This document shows positions 14,966 to 24,152 of a stretch of 45,182 bases of DNA, piece after piece. How positions within the stretch are numbered: position 1 is the first letter of the stretch; every line of letters begins with the position of its first letter. Origin of the DNA: Candidatus Roizmanbacteria bacterium RIFCSPLOWO2_01_FULL_35_13 (GTDB taxonomy: Bacteria; Patescibacteriota; Microgenomatia; UBA1406; GWC2-37-13); assembly GCA_001789635.1 (NCBI GenBank), contig MGAF01000058.1, positions 5,218-50,399 on the forward strand, given 5' to 3'. The notes under the pieces were generated by a model. It was not told the DNA's origin, did not search any database, and saw only the letters and a list, made by a program, of their open reading frames with translations. A program made the translations under genes and the position numbers.

Positions 14966-16180
14966 TCACTTTGAAAGCGAAGGGGTATACCATATCGGCA
15001 TAATCCAAAAATTCATCACTATAATACCAATATATAATATCAGGTAAAACGTAATAGCCGGCATTTTACTTCGATATTTTTCAAGTCCTTTGAGAAAAAA
15101 ATAACCAAACGGTATAGCTAAACTGACAAGAAACGCGCCCTTGACGGTTGAGTAGAAAGGAAGTTTTAGGTTATAAAGAAGATAACTGGTAAAAAGCAAA
15201 ACGGAATAAATAATCAGTAACAAATTTTTTTTAGACACCATTCTTATTTCTTTTAAAAATCCGACAGCCGATAAAATAAATAAGGGAAAAGAAAAAATAA
15301 CAAGCAGAATTCCTTTTTTGGAATAATGTTGTACCGGTAACATTACATTATGTCCGTCATAAAACCAGGAAAAGTAAGTCCCGGGAATAAAGGAATAATG
15401 CTGGGACTTATAAAGATCCATTTTCAGAAAACCGGTTAGATCGGTAAAGAACTTTAAATCCCGACCGCTCGGCTTATGGCGATCCTGAAACTGGGGAAAA
15501 TCCACTGACGCAACGAAGGGATTTTTATACAATATTAAGTTCCGGCCATAAAACCAACCGGATAAAATTAAAACCATAATCAAAGGGATAAGGAGAAATT
15601 TTACTGTTTGTAAAATACTTTTTCTTTGTAGAAAGAGTTCACTTAAAATTAAGGCGGCAAGAAAAACAATGGATGTAGCTTTGGTAAGTAGTGATAACCC
15701 GATTAAAAATCCCAGAATTATTTTTGCATTCAAAGTGGGATTTTGCCTACGAGTTAAAAAATAAGTCATACTAACGCTGATCAAAACTCCGGAAAAAAAT
15801 TCGTTACCGATTGCCGGAGTCAAATATAATACTACCGGTAAAGAGGAAACAATTAGAGTTCCTAACAACGCTAATGTCAGATCAGAAAATCTTTTTTTAT
15901 ATAAATAAAAAGATATATAAACTAAAATGATCCAGGAAAAAAAGCCGATTAATTTTGCCGAAACCAGGTTGGGAAAAAATGAAGCCAGCAAATAATAAAG
16001 CGGCGGCTGATACAGTTCCCAACCCTCCGAAGGCAGAGGGATTCTTCTCTCGTTCTTTATAAATTCTATATAGTCCCTGTGGTTTAAGGCATCAAATCCT
16101 TTATTCGTAGGATAATTTATGAGATTATGCAGTTGGAGAACCGCTATTATAAGTAATAAGAAAAGAAAAACCTTATTCAT
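14966..16180 (-). CDS. Multi-pass GT-C glycosyltransferase-like protein
   Basis: The 404-residue protein has about ten helices. The first loop carries GFDALNHRDYIEF (D30, H34) and then WELYQPPLYYLLASFF (54-68), a GT39/DUF2142-like arrangement in which the acidic residue precedes an invariant-looking PPLYY. Enzymes of this class use polyprenyl-phosphate sugars outside the membrane. It overlaps the end of the upstream GT-C gene by eight bases, so the two are translationally coupled. Its closest relatives appear not to be the triplicated paralogs upstream but a different GT-C branch. Confidence 0.72.
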   Translation of the reverse strand: MNKVFLFLLLIIAVLQLHNLINYPTNKGFDALNHRDYIEFIKNERRIPLPSEGWELYQPPLYYLLASFFPNLVSAKLIGFFSWIILVYISFYLYKKRFSDLTLALLGTLIVSSLPVVLYLTPAIGNEFFSGVLISVSMTYFLTRRQNPTLNAKIILGFLIGLSLLTKATSIVFLAALILSELFLQRKSILQTVKFLLIPLIMVLILSGWFYGRNLILYKNPFVASVDFPQFQDRHKPSGRDLKFFTDLTGFLKMDLYKSQHYSFIPGTYFSWFYDGHNVMLPVQHYSKKGILLVIFSFPLFILSAVGFLKEIRMVSKKNLLLIIYSVLLFTSYLLYNLKLPFYSTVKGAFLVSLAIPFGYFFLKGLEKYRSKMPAITFYLILYIGIIVMNFWIMPIWYTPSLSK

Positions 16181-17342
16181 TTTTGCGGATGATTGCCTTG
16201 TATCCTCTGCTTCTCGGGTCAGACGTGATAATAACTTTTAAATCCGGTTTCTTGGGAGATATTTCCCTGGGATAAATCCAACCAAACATCTCATCAGCTT
16301 GGCTTGAATCGGGTTTTTTCCCATAGGCTTCAAAGAGATACCTCCAGCCGCCAAAATAAAGGTATTTTTCTGTGGTTTCCAATCGGAAGGATTTATTTCC
16401 GATTTTTCCAATAGTATTTCTGATCAATTCCTTTTTTGTCGACAGACCAGAATTCGTACTCCATCTGGTAACAGTCAAAAAAGCATTAAAAATATAAAAA
16501 ATCAACAAAAAAATCAGGATTCCCCTATTTAACTTAACCAGATATTTACCCAACCATAAGGAAATTAAAGGAATAAATCCAAGAAAATAATAATTATTGA
16601 ATTTGGCTCCTAACTCTTTATGCTGCAAAAGTCGAAGTGGCGTCTTGAGGTTATCGAAATTATGGACGAAATCGTAAACGATTAACGGTGAATAAAGAAT
16701 TAAAAAAATAAGTAAAGATATAAACAAGAGGGAAAAATTGATCCGCCGAATTTTAATATATTGGTATATCAAAACAATAAAATAAATAGGAACGTAAATA
16801 AGTAAAGATGCGTGGATATGGAAAGAAAGACCGATTAGAAATGCCAGAGCAACATGCCAGCGGGCGTCTTTAAAGGATTTAACAAGACAAAAAAATATTA
16901 ACAGCGAAATTAACGGAACGAGTGTTGAATTCCAGAATCTTCTGTCATACTGCAAAACAAAAGGTAAAAATGCATAAAATGCAGTCGAGACAATGGCGGT
17001 TTTTTTACCAAGTAAGTTCTCCGCTACAAAATAGAAAACGATCAAGGTGGTTATACCGACAACAGAAGCTGCGTAGGCGAGAATCACAGGATCGAGTTTA
17101 CCGATCCATAACAAAAGCGCATGAAGGTAAACCAGTCCCGGTCCGATGTAATATCCGGTTTTTCCAGCACTGAGACCTATCCAAATCGGATGAAGGTCTT
17201 TTATCTGACTAAGGGCAAGTAGCGAGTGGTATTCTTCATCAATTCCGAAATAAAATAACTCCGGTACACTCCAAAAACGTAAAAAAAAAGTAAACAAAAA
17301 AATTATCATTATTAACCAGTTTTTTTTGAAAAATTGTTTCAT
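16173..17342 (-). CDS. GT-C glycosyltransferase, third tandem paralog
   Basis: A 389-residue membrane protein starting MKQFFKKNWLIMI. The first loop is FGIDEEYHSLLALSQ (D35-E36-E37), followed by DLHPIWIGLSAGKTGYYIGPGLVYL. The soluble C-terminal end FRLETTEKYLYFGGWRYLFEAYGK...GWIYPREI...KVIITSDPRSRG is shared, with variation, by the genes at 17493-18956 and 18940-21183. The three are tandem duplicates of one GT39-like ancestor. This copy is shortest at both the middle and the end. The 150-base gap to the previous paralog contains a REP-type repeat. Confidence 0.8.
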   Translation of the reverse strand: MKQFFKKNWLIMIIFLFTFFLRFWSVPELFYFGIDEEYHSLLALSQIKDLHPIWIGLSAGKTGYYIGPGLVYLHALLLWIGKLDPVILAYAASVVGITTLIVFYFVAENLLGKKTAIVSTAFYAFLPFVLQYDRRFWNSTLVPLISLLIFFCLVKSFKDARWHVALAFLIGLSFHIHASLLIYVPIYFIVLIYQYIKIRRINFSLLFISLLIFLILYSPLIVYDFVHNFDNLKTPLRLLQHKELGAKFNNYYFLGFIPLISLWLGKYLVKLNRGILIFLLIFYIFNAFLTVTRWSTNSGLSTKKELIRNTIGKIGNKSFRLETTEKYLYFGGWRYLFEAYGKKPDSSQADEMFGWIYPREISPKKPDLKVIITSDPRSRGYKAIIRKNE

Positions 17343-17352
17343 TATTTTAAAG

Positions 17353-17460
17353 TGTCATTGCGAGCGATAAGTTTTTCTAGCGAAGCAATCCCTGAATTGA
17401 TAATTAAAATAATGAGATTGCTTCGTCGTTTTTGCTAAAATCACACTCCTCGCAATGACG
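17353..17460. repeat. TCATTGCGAGC-type palindromic repeat, copy 1
   Basis: The outer arms GTCATTGCGAG and CTCGCAATGAC and inner arms GCGAAGCAATC and GATTGCTTCGTC give a nested 108-base hairpin. A second copy lies at 44001-44082. Repeats of this core are widespread in unrelated bacteria. It occupies most of the gap between two GT-C paralogs and could act as a transcription attenuator, though there is no U-tract. Confidence 0.85.
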
Positions 17461-17492
17461 AAGTTTATTTTTAATAAAATTATTACAATCAG

Positions 17493-18956
17493 CTAATTTT
17501 TAATTACATAACCATAATAAACTCCTTCATTGAATTGAGTTATTATTTTTTCTTTAACTCTAGCTGGATATTCTGAAATTATTACTCTGAGTTCGGGTTT
17601 TGTTTTGGAAATTTCATCCTGATAAATCCATCCGAAAAAATCGTCGGCGTGGCTTTGATCTGGAGTCTTGCCGTAGGCTTTAAAAAGATACCTCCAGCCG
17701 CCGGCCGAGTGGTATTTGCGGCCGTCCCCTGTCCGGGTTTCTAAATAAAATGAATTTCCAGCAACAACCGGCATAATTTTCTGAATCAGCTTTTTACGGG
17801 TAAGCAGTCCGAACTGTTCCTGCTTGAGTGTAATTAAGGAAGATAAGTTGATCAGCACAAAAATTATTAGTATTAGAATTCCAATTCTAGCGGGTAAATT
17901 GCTTAAAAATAAACCAATATTGATTGTAAAAAGAGTTAAAAAACCCAAAAGATAATAAGCTACCACACCGCCCGGATAAAAAATATAAACAGCAAGAAAT
18001 GAGATAAATGCTAAAGCTAATATTCGATACCCGGGTATGATGAAGGATTTATATAAAAACCAAATCAAAATAATTAAGGAAAACATGCTTAGTAAAATAT
18101 ATGTTTTTGTTATACTACCATGAATTCCCAACTGAATTTCATCCTGAACATTACTTAGCGGACTGATAAACCATATTCTTGAAAGTGTATTTAACAGCTG
18201 AGAGAACGAAGATATTATATTGATGTTATTATGTTTCTCAAAAAATTTTCCTGCAAATCTAACCGGCATCAACATATTGTCGAAATTATGATTCAGGTCA
18301 AAAATAAAAAGGGGAAGTGTTACGACAAAAAATCCCGCTAAAGAGCCCATATACGTCGGCAATTTAATTTTTTTTCGGGCAAGCCAGATTACATAAGCAA
18401 ACACCGGACAAAAAGCCAGAAGAGACAGGTGTATGTGGAGGGCAAGACCCATAAATATGAAGGCTAAGATTACCCATCTCTGGTCTTCAACTGTTTTATA
18501 CAGCAGGAACAACATCCATATTGAAAAAAAAGCTATTGGAGTAGCGCTCCAAAATCGCCTGTCAAAAAAATTCAGGAATAAGGAGCCTGAATAAAAAGTA
18601 AATGCGTAGAGCGCAGCTTTTCCGGAAAAAAACTTTTTAGTCACATAATAAATACTGATCGCTGTCATAACTCCAAGTGCTGCTCCAAAAAATGCAAGAA
18701 TGATGGGATCTTTTGCTATAAATAATAAAAAAGCCGTAAGGTAAGTAAATCCGGGACCAAGATAATAGTTAACATTGGAAGCACTGACTCCAATCCAGAC
18801 CGGGTGAAAGTTTTTTACCTGCTCCCAGGCGAGCAAGGTCTGGTATTCTTCATCGAAATTAAAACTAAAGAATTCTCCCAGTTTCCAAAAACGGAAGAAG
18901 GTTGAAAGTAGGACGATTAATAAAATTAAATAGTTTTTTCTAAAGTATTGTTTCAT
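17493..18956 (-). CDS. GT-C glycosyltransferase, second tandem paralog
   Basis: The protein is 487 residues from the ATG at 18956 (MKQYFRKNYLIL), chosen over an upstream ATG at 18974 because it matches the start of the neighbouring paralog. The first loop FNFDEEYQTLLAWEQVKNFHPVWIGVS (D35-E36-E37) is nearly identical to that of the fused paralog upstream. About eleven helices are followed by the external tail YLETRTGDGRKYHSAGGWRY, GWIYQDEI, VIISEYPARV and GVYYGYV. It likely glycosylates from a lipid-phosphate sugar on the outer membrane face. It overlaps the upstream gene by 17 bases. Confidence 0.8.
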   Translation of the reverse strand: MKQYFRKNYLILLIVLLSTFFRFWKLGEFFSFNFDEEYQTLLAWEQVKNFHPVWIGVSASNVNYYLGPGFTYLTAFLLFIAKDPIILAFFGAALGVMTAISIYYVTKKFFSGKAALYAFTFYSGSLFLNFFDRRFWSATPIAFFSIWMLFLLYKTVEDQRWVILAFIFMGLALHIHLSLLAFCPVFAYVIWLARKKIKLPTYMGSLAGFFVVTLPLFIFDLNHNFDNMLMPVRFAGKFFEKHNNINIISSFSQLLNTLSRIWFISPLSNVQDEIQLGIHGSITKTYILLSMFSLIILIWFLYKSFIIPGYRILALAFISFLAVYIFYPGGVVAYYLLGFLTLFTINIGLFLSNLPARIGILILIIFVLINLSSLITLKQEQFGLLTRKKLIQKIMPVVAGNSFYLETRTGDGRKYHSAGGWRYLFKAYGKTPDQSHADDFFGWIYQDEISKTKPELRVIISEYPARVKEKIITQFNEGVYYGYVIKN

Positions 18957-21183
18957 TTTCCAATATATAAACATAATAAACTCCCTCGCGAAAAAAGCTA
19001 AGCGGTTTTTGTTTAGTCCTCCGTGGTTCTTCCGAGATAATAATGTTCAATTCCGGTTCTATTTTATTTATTTCATCCGGATAAATCCATCCCAAGACAG
19101 GATCTATATTGCTTTTTGCGGGAGTCCTTCCGTAAATTTTAAACAAAAGTCTCCAGCCCGCATAAGCATATTCGGGATTAGGTAGGGAGCCTGCTGTTTC
19201 TAAACTAAAAGACCTGTTTCCTATAACTCTCATAGTTTTATCAATAAGTTTTTTTCTCATGGTTAATCCATAGTAATCTTTAGTTGTGAGTACGGTTAAA
19301 AAATTAATCAGAATAAAAACCGTCATAATAATATAAGCTGCTAATTTAGGTAAGGAATTCAGCCAATAACCGATTGCTATTGTCAACAGAGTTAAAAAAC
19401 CCATCAGGTAGTATTCCGGATTATAACTGGGATAAATTAGATAAGCCAAAAGAATAGTAATCAACGAGATCAGAAAAATATGAAATCCTTTTTGCCTGTT
19501 TTTAAGAAAAAAATAGACTAAAGCGGTTAAGGACAAAAAAGAAAGAAATATATTTCCCTGGATTTTATAAGTATTAGTTTCCAAAACAATATCCTGAAGG
19601 TTTGAGTTTAACTTTGTAAACCAAATACGGCCAAGAGTTGAGGTAAAACTTTGGAAATGGCTGAATATATTTTCCAAACTAAAGGAATAAAGTCCGGTTT
19701 TTTTTCTTTCAACAAGTATTTTGTACGGAGCCAGCAGATTATCGAAGTTATGATTAATATCGAAAATAAGCAACGGCAAAGTGAGTATCAGATAAAAGAT
19801 AAGAGATAATAGATAAGTGAACGGTTTTATTTTTTTAATATTTTTAAATACGCTATAAACGGTCGGCAGTAAGAATAATAAAAGCAAGAGGTGAAAATGA
19901 AAGGACAGACCGATCAGAACAGCGGTGAGTATATACCAGCGCGTGTTTTCACTAGCCATAATCAGACTGTAAACATACAGTAGCGAAATGAGCGGGATAA
20001 AAGACGGATTCCAGAATCTCCGGTCGTAATAGTTAATTAGTGTTGAGCAACCATAGACGAGCGCAGCAAAAACAGCGACTTTTTTGGAAAAAATTTTTTC
20101 CGCCACAAAGAACAAAACGAAAATATTTACCATTCCCAGAATTGCGGAAAAATACGCCAACACAACCGGATCACCGTTTTTAACCAAAAATAGCAGATAA
20201 TTGAGATAGATGAATCCCGGAGCGAGAAAGTAATTGATATTGGCCTGACTTACACCTATCCAAATCGGATGAAAGTTTTTAACCTGTTCCCAGGCTAATG
20301 TTCCCTGCCATTCTTCGCTGAATGTAAAAATAAAAAAATCAGGTACTTTCCAGAATCTGAGGAACATAATAACCGGCAGAAACAAAAGTAAAGGTTTATT
20401 TTCAAAAAGGGATTGGAAATAACCCTTTAAAAGATCCAGAGCGATCTCCGGAGAAATTTTTAACGAGGACCGCAAGCGCAGCAATAGAGAGATAATTGAT
20501 AACGGGAATAAAACATTTTTGGCTAAATATTTTCCATAATTTTCAAAGATCAGTTTTTGCTTTTCTTTTTTTTCTTCAGGTCTGATGCCTCCGCTTGAGG
20601 CTTTATGGTGGTAGACCAGTGCTTTAGGTTCAAAGATAATTTTTCCGTGCATTTTAATTCTTTTGGAAAGATCTACTTCCTCAAATATTTTTGGGAAATT
20701 TTCATCGAAGCCATTTATTTTCAGCAGGGCACTTTTCCGGAATGACATGTTGCAGCCATAGACAAAATCCACTTCCTGTTTTTTTGTGCTCCAGAATTTA
20801 TAGCTGAACATCGTACCCAGGATATTTGTTCTTCCCGTATCAACTTCGGAATCATCGGGTACATTCTCTCCATCATTAATAACCCTTCCGGTAACTCCGA
20901 CTATTTTTGAATCAAAATATGCCTCGATATGGTTGGGAATCGTTTCCTTGGTAATCTCCACATCATCATCAAAAAAAATAACGATCTTGCCCCGAGCTTT
21001 TTTCAGACCTTCATTTTTGGCGGTGGAAGTATTACCGGTAGATTCTACGATAATTATTTCAAACAGATTCCCGTGGAATGATTTTATTTGATTGCGAAGT
21101 TTATTGGCCAATCCGGGTCTTTGAAAAGTCGGAATGATAATTGTTACCTCCCGGTTAGAAGCTCTTTTTTGTAGCGTTGCCAT
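18940..21183 (-). CDS. GT2 - GT-C fusion glycosyltransferase
   Basis: This 747-residue protein joins two glycosyltransferase modules. Residues 10-215 are a GT2 domain: TIIIPTFQRPG (14-24), FDDDV (71-75, DxD), and NGFDENFPKIFEEVDLSKR (157-175, ED acceptor-site motif). Residues about 265-747 are a GT-C unit paralogous to the two genes downstream: FTFSEEWQGTLAWEQVKNFHPIWIGVS and the C-terminal GWIYPDEI, NIIISEEPRR, GVYYVYI. At residue 289 serine replaces the aspartate found in both paralogs, so the GT-C half may be altered or inactive. A natural reading is a two-step enzyme: the cytoplasmic GT2 builds a lipid-linked sugar and the GT-C half uses it outside. It overlaps the MurJ-like gene by 40 bases. 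Confidence 0.85.
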   Translation of the reverse strand: MATLQKRASNREVTIIIPTFQRPGLANKLRNQIKSFHGNLFEIIIVESTGNTSTAKNEGLKKARGKIVIFFDDDVEITKETIPNHIEAYFDSKIVGVTGRVINDGENVPDDSEVDTGRTNILGTMFSYKFWSTKKQEVDFVYGCNMSFRKSALLKINGFDENFPKIFEEVDLSKRIKMHGKIIFEPKALVYHHKASSGGIRPEEKKEKQKLIFENYGKYLAKNVLFPLSIISLLLRLRSSLKISPEIALDLLKGYFQSLFENKPLLLFLPVIMFLRFWKVPDFFIFTFSEEWQGTLAWEQVKNFHPIWIGVSQANINYFLAPGFIYLNYLLFLVKNGDPVVLAYFSAILGMVNIFVLFFVAEKIFSKKVAVFAALVYGCSTLINYYDRRFWNPSFIPLISLLYVYSLIMASENTRWYILTAVLIGLSFHFHLLLLLFLLPTVYSVFKNIKKIKPFTYLLSLIFYLILTLPLLIFDINHNFDNLLAPYKILVERKKTGLYSFSLENIFSHFQSFTSTLGRIWFTKLNSNLQDIVLETNTYKIQGNIFLSFLSLTALVYFFLKNRQKGFHIFLISLITILLAYLIYPSYNPEYYLMGFLTLLTIAIGYWLNSLPKLAAYIIMTVFILINFLTVLTTKDYYGLTMRKKLIDKTMRVIGNRSFSLETAGSLPNPEYAYAGWRLLFKIYGRTPAKSNIDPVLGWIYPDEINKIEPELNIIISEEPRRTKQKPLSFFREGVYYVYILENETIL

Positions 21184-22445
21184 AGGAATTCACTCCCAAT
21201 TATGCCAGTAAACAGTAGCGTTATCAATCCTGTGCTGATTGCCATCTGGGGTGTGAAATACTTTATGCAAACAAATACTGTTAACCAAGCCAAAGTAAAA
21301 GCAATAATATTTAGAATACCCAATTCTTTTTGTTTTTTTAAGGCAATAAGCGGCTGAAAAAATATATTGTTAATTCCCCAACCGATTGCCGGAAGAATAA
21401 AAAGTGGAATAAATTTCAAAGTATTTAGTGCATCCTTCTGACTGAATTTGCCTCCTACAAATAACAGATTAATAACATATGGGATTAATAAAATAGTTAT
21501 TAGAGTAATGACAATACTTATTCCAAGAGTTATAAATTTAAATTTCCTGACATCCAGAGCGGCTTTCAAATAATTTTTTTTGTTGAAATCTTCAATTAGC
21601 TGCGGTAATAAAACTATCTGAAAACCAATCGTCATAATACTAGTTGCAAGTGAAAATATTCTAAAAATCAGGTTGAGGTGCACAAGACTGCCCGTCGGTA
21701 GTGACGATCCCAAGGATCGGACAAGTAAAGAATCACTCCGCAATGCAAAATATCCGAGCATCAATGGTAACCATGTAAAGATAATGCTAAACATTGCTTG
21801 TATATCTTTTTTATCAGGTAATAGATCTGACAGACTGAATATTCTTGAAGGCGGTAAAACAAAAATTATCTGAATAAGAATGTTAAAAACAAAGGCTATA
21901 ACTAAAGCCCAGATTCCAAGTTGAGTAGCGAAGAGTAATATAATTAATACATTAGCAGCACTTCCAATTAGTTGGGCTAGTGGAAATCTAACGTAATTTT
22001 TGTGCAGGTAGTAATAACTGCCGAAAAAAGTTGCGACAATTGCCAGAGGATAACTCCAAGCCATGAAGGTCATTTGTTGCGTTACTGCTTTTATAAACTG
22101 CTCTCCCCTACTCTGGTAAAGTAGTTCTGAAATAGGGGCGCTGAAAAAAAACAAAAGTAGGCTTAGTAAAGTTATAACTGAGCCCAGAAAAACAAATGTT
22201 TTAGTAAAAAATTTATTAAAACCTTGCGGTTCTTTATTTTTTTGTTCAGATAAGACAGGTAGCAGGACGTCGTTCAGGGTTCCATAGATTACGGTGACAA
22301 TAATTGTAGGCAGAGCAACTGCGGCTAAGAAAACATCCAGTTCAAAAGATGCACCGAACAGTCGGGTGACGACAATCTGACTGATCAACTGAATGAAAGT
22401 TGAAATAACGAAGATTATCGTAACGCCAAAACTTTTTTTGACCAT
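21144..22445 (-). CDS. MurJ/MviN-like lipid flippase
   Basis: The protein is 433 residues from ATG 22445 (a TTG at 22454 is also in frame). About twelve helices are present, fewer than the fourteen of canonical MurJ. TRLFGASFELDVFLAAVALP near the N-terminus is the MurJ signature region, and WGINNIFFQPLIALKKQKELG is the matching C-terminal helix. It belongs to the MOP exporter superfamily and would flip lipid II or another polyprenyl-diphosphate glycan. Its place between amino-sugar enzymes and glycosyltransferases argues for a surface-glycan substrate rather than lipid II. It follows the acetyltransferase by 15 bases. Confidence 0.85.
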   Translation of the reverse strand: MVKKSFGVTIIFVISTFIQLISQIVVTRLFGASFELDVFLAAVALPTIIVTVIYGTLNDVLLPVLSEQKNKEPQGFNKFFTKTFVFLGSVITLLSLLLFFFSAPISELLYQSRGEQFIKAVTQQMTFMAWSYPLAIVATFFGSYYYLHKNYVRFPLAQLIGSAANVLIILLFATQLGIWALVIAFVFNILIQIIFVLPPSRIFSLSDLLPDKKDIQAMFSIIFTWLPLMLGYFALRSDSLLVRSLGSSLPTGSLVHLNLIFRIFSLATSIMTIGFQIVLLPQLIEDFNKKNYLKAALDVRKFKFITLGISIVITLITILLIPYVINLLFVGGKFSQKDALNTLKFIPLFILPAIGWGINNIFFQPLIALKKQKELGILNIIAFTLAWLTVFVCIKYFTPQMAISTGLITLLFTGIIGSEFLWQRYKKELLTGR

Positions 22446-22460
22446 AATCCCCAATTGAAC

Positions 22461-22985
22461 TTATTTGTATTTTACCGGATAACCTTTTTTATTTACATAA
22501 CCCTTTATCTTTGCAGGATTTCCATAAACTAAGGCAAAATCAGGGACATTTTTTGTCACAACGCTACCAGCACCGACGAGAGCAAAACTCCCGATTGTAA
22601 CGTTGGGTAATACAACGGAGTTTGCTCCAATCGACGCCCCGGTTTTAACTACAATTTTGCCGACTGACCAGTCTTCATCTGTTTTAAGCTGGCCGTTTTT
22701 ATTTATTGCTCTGGGATTTTTATCATTGGTAAAAACAACATGAGGGCCTATAAAAACGCCATCTTCGATATTTGTTCCATGATAGATGGAGCAATTATTT
22801 TGAATTTTGCATTTATTGCCGATGTTTACGCTAAAATCCACATAGACATTTCTCCCGATTATGCAATTTTTGCCTATTTTTACTCCTTCCCGAATATGGC
22901 TATGATGCCATATTTTGGAATTATCCCCAATCAAAGCTTTGACTGAGATATCGGCAGTAGCGTGGGCAAAATATTTTTTTTTCAT
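22461..22985 (-). CDS. WlbB/WbpD-like sugar N-acetyltransferase
   Basis: The 174-residue protein is almost all left-handed beta helix, with hexapeptide repeats from IGDNSKIWHHSHI to FALVGAGSVV. The sequence KIWHHSHIREGVKIGKNC and the loop FTNDKNPRA match acetyltransferases that finish UDP-2,3-diacetamido-2,3-dideoxy sugars (WlbB, WbpD). It is translationally coupled to the aminotransferase by a four-base overlap (22982-22985), matching the two consecutive steps of that pathway. The preceding oxidation step (WbpB/WlbA-type dehydrogenase) is not in the window. It acts as a cytoplasmic trimer using acetyl-CoA. Confidence 0.85.
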   Translation of the reverse strand: MKKKYFAHATADISVKALIGDNSKIWHHSHIREGVKIGKNCIIGRNVYVDFSVNIGNKCKIQNNCSIYHGTNIEDGVFIGPHVVFTNDKNPRAINKNGQLKTDEDWSVGKIVVKTGASIGANSVVLPNVTIGSFALVGAGSVVTKNVPDFALVYGNPAKIKGYVNKKGYPVKYK

Positions 22986-24091
22986 CTCAAGATTAGGTAA
23001 TTTTGAATTTGATCAATTATGTAATCTATTTGTTTTTTAGTCAAAAGCGGGTGAACCGGCAAAGATAAAACTTGCCCGGACATTTTTTCCGCAACTGGAA
23101 AGTCACCTTTTTTATAGCCAAGTTTTTTTATGTGATTGACCAGATGCAAGGGCTCTGGATAGTAAATTCCACTGCCTATGCCTTTTTTTGTAAGATAAAG
23201 CATAAATTTATCGCGATTAGATTTGAAATCTTCAGTCAGACGCACTGTAAACTGATGAAAAACATGCTTATTATTTTTACGAACTGTTGGTAGGATTAAG
23301 CCCGGAATATTTTTCAATCCCCGGGACATAAGTTTTGCATTTCTGATTCTTCTATTAGTAAGCCAATTAATTTTTTTTAGTTGAGCCAAGCCAATAGAAG
23401 CGGCAATATCGGTCATCCGGTAATTATATCCCAGATCATAATATTCATAACGTTTTTTTCCGGACTGACCATGATGTCTAAAAATCTGACATCTTTGCAT
23501 AATTATTTTTTTATCAGTCACTATCAATCCGCCCTCACCACTTGTTATATTTTTTGTGGCATAGAGAGAAAAAGCAGTTACATCTCCAAATCTCCCGGCT
23601 TTTTTTCCCTTACTTTCAGCTCCGAGTGCCTGACAAGCGTCTTCAAGAATGGAAATATGTGCTTTACCAATAGCATCTTTTAAATTTTTACAATCATAAA
23701 TTTGCCCATACAAATCTACAGGAATAATTGCTCTTGTTTTTGCAGTAATTTTTTTTACTGCCTTAAAAGGGTCGATATTGAAATCATCCTCATTAATATC
23801 GGCAAATACAGGTGCTGCTCCCAACATGAGTATGGCATTTGCAGTAGCTACAAAAGTAAAAGGACTGGTAATTACTTCATCTCCTTTTCTTACGCCTAGA
23901 GCATACAGGGCTGAATGTAATGCAGCTGTACCACTGTTAAAGGCAACGGCATATTTTGTTCCGCAAAATTCTGCAATTTTTTTCTCCAGTTCTTTAACTC
24001 GCGGCCCCTGGGCTATGATTCCGGATTTAAGAACTCTGGTAACCATTCTTATTTCCTGATTGCCAATTACGGGCTTTGAGAGTGGGATCAT
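22982..24091 (-). CDS. DegT/DnrJ/EryC1 sugar aminotransferase (WbpE/WlbC-like)
   Basis: This 369-residue PLP enzyme shows the family marks: SGIIAQGPRVKELE (23-36), NSGTAALH (52-59), PVDLYGQ (124-130), ILEDACQALGA (148-158), and the PLP lysine in SLYATKNITSGEGG (K180). It transfers an amino group to a keto-sugar nucleotide, most likely the 3-keto group given the WlbB-like partner directly downstream. It is the first gene of the minus-strand unit that runs to about 17493, with a TATAAT box eight bases before its ATG. Perosamine synthase-like activity on the Gmd product is an alternative. Confidence 0.87.
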   Translation of the reverse strand: MIPLSKPVIGNQEIRMVTRVLKSGIIAQGPRVKELEKKIAEFCGTKYAVAFNSGTAALHSALYALGVRKGDEVITSPFTFVATANAILMLGAAPVFADINEDDFNIDPFKAVKKITAKTRAIIPVDLYGQIYDCKNLKDAIGKAHISILEDACQALGAESKGKKAGRFGDVTAFSLYATKNITSGEGGLIVTDKKIIMQRCQIFRHHGQSGKKRYEYYDLGYNYRMTDIAASIGLAQLKKINWLTNRRIRNAKLMSRGLKNIPGLILPTVRKNNKHVFHQFTVRLTEDFKSNRDKFMLYLTKKGIGSGIYYPEPLHLVNHIKKLGYKKGDFPVAEKMSGQVLSLPVHPLLTKKQIDYIIDQIQNYLILR

Positions 24092-24098
24092 ACGATAA

Positions 24099-24104
24099 AT
24101 TATA
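24099..24104 (-). promoter_or_regulatory. -10 box of the aminotransferase operon
   Basis: TATAAT on the minus strand (24104-24099) lies eight bases before ATG 24091, in the 61-base gap separating this operon from the one ending at 24153. The message would be almost leaderless and no Shine-Dalgarno is seen. The -35 region is A+T-rich without a clear TTGACA. Confidence 0.5.
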
Positions 24105-24152
24105 TAAAAAGATTAAGTGATTTAATTGATGAACATTATAATTAGCTTGTTA

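Noticed and set aside
22446-22454. TTG at 22454 as the MurJ-like start
   Set aside because: The ATG three codons downstream gives the usual MurJ beginning and leaves a cleaner spacing to the upstream stop.
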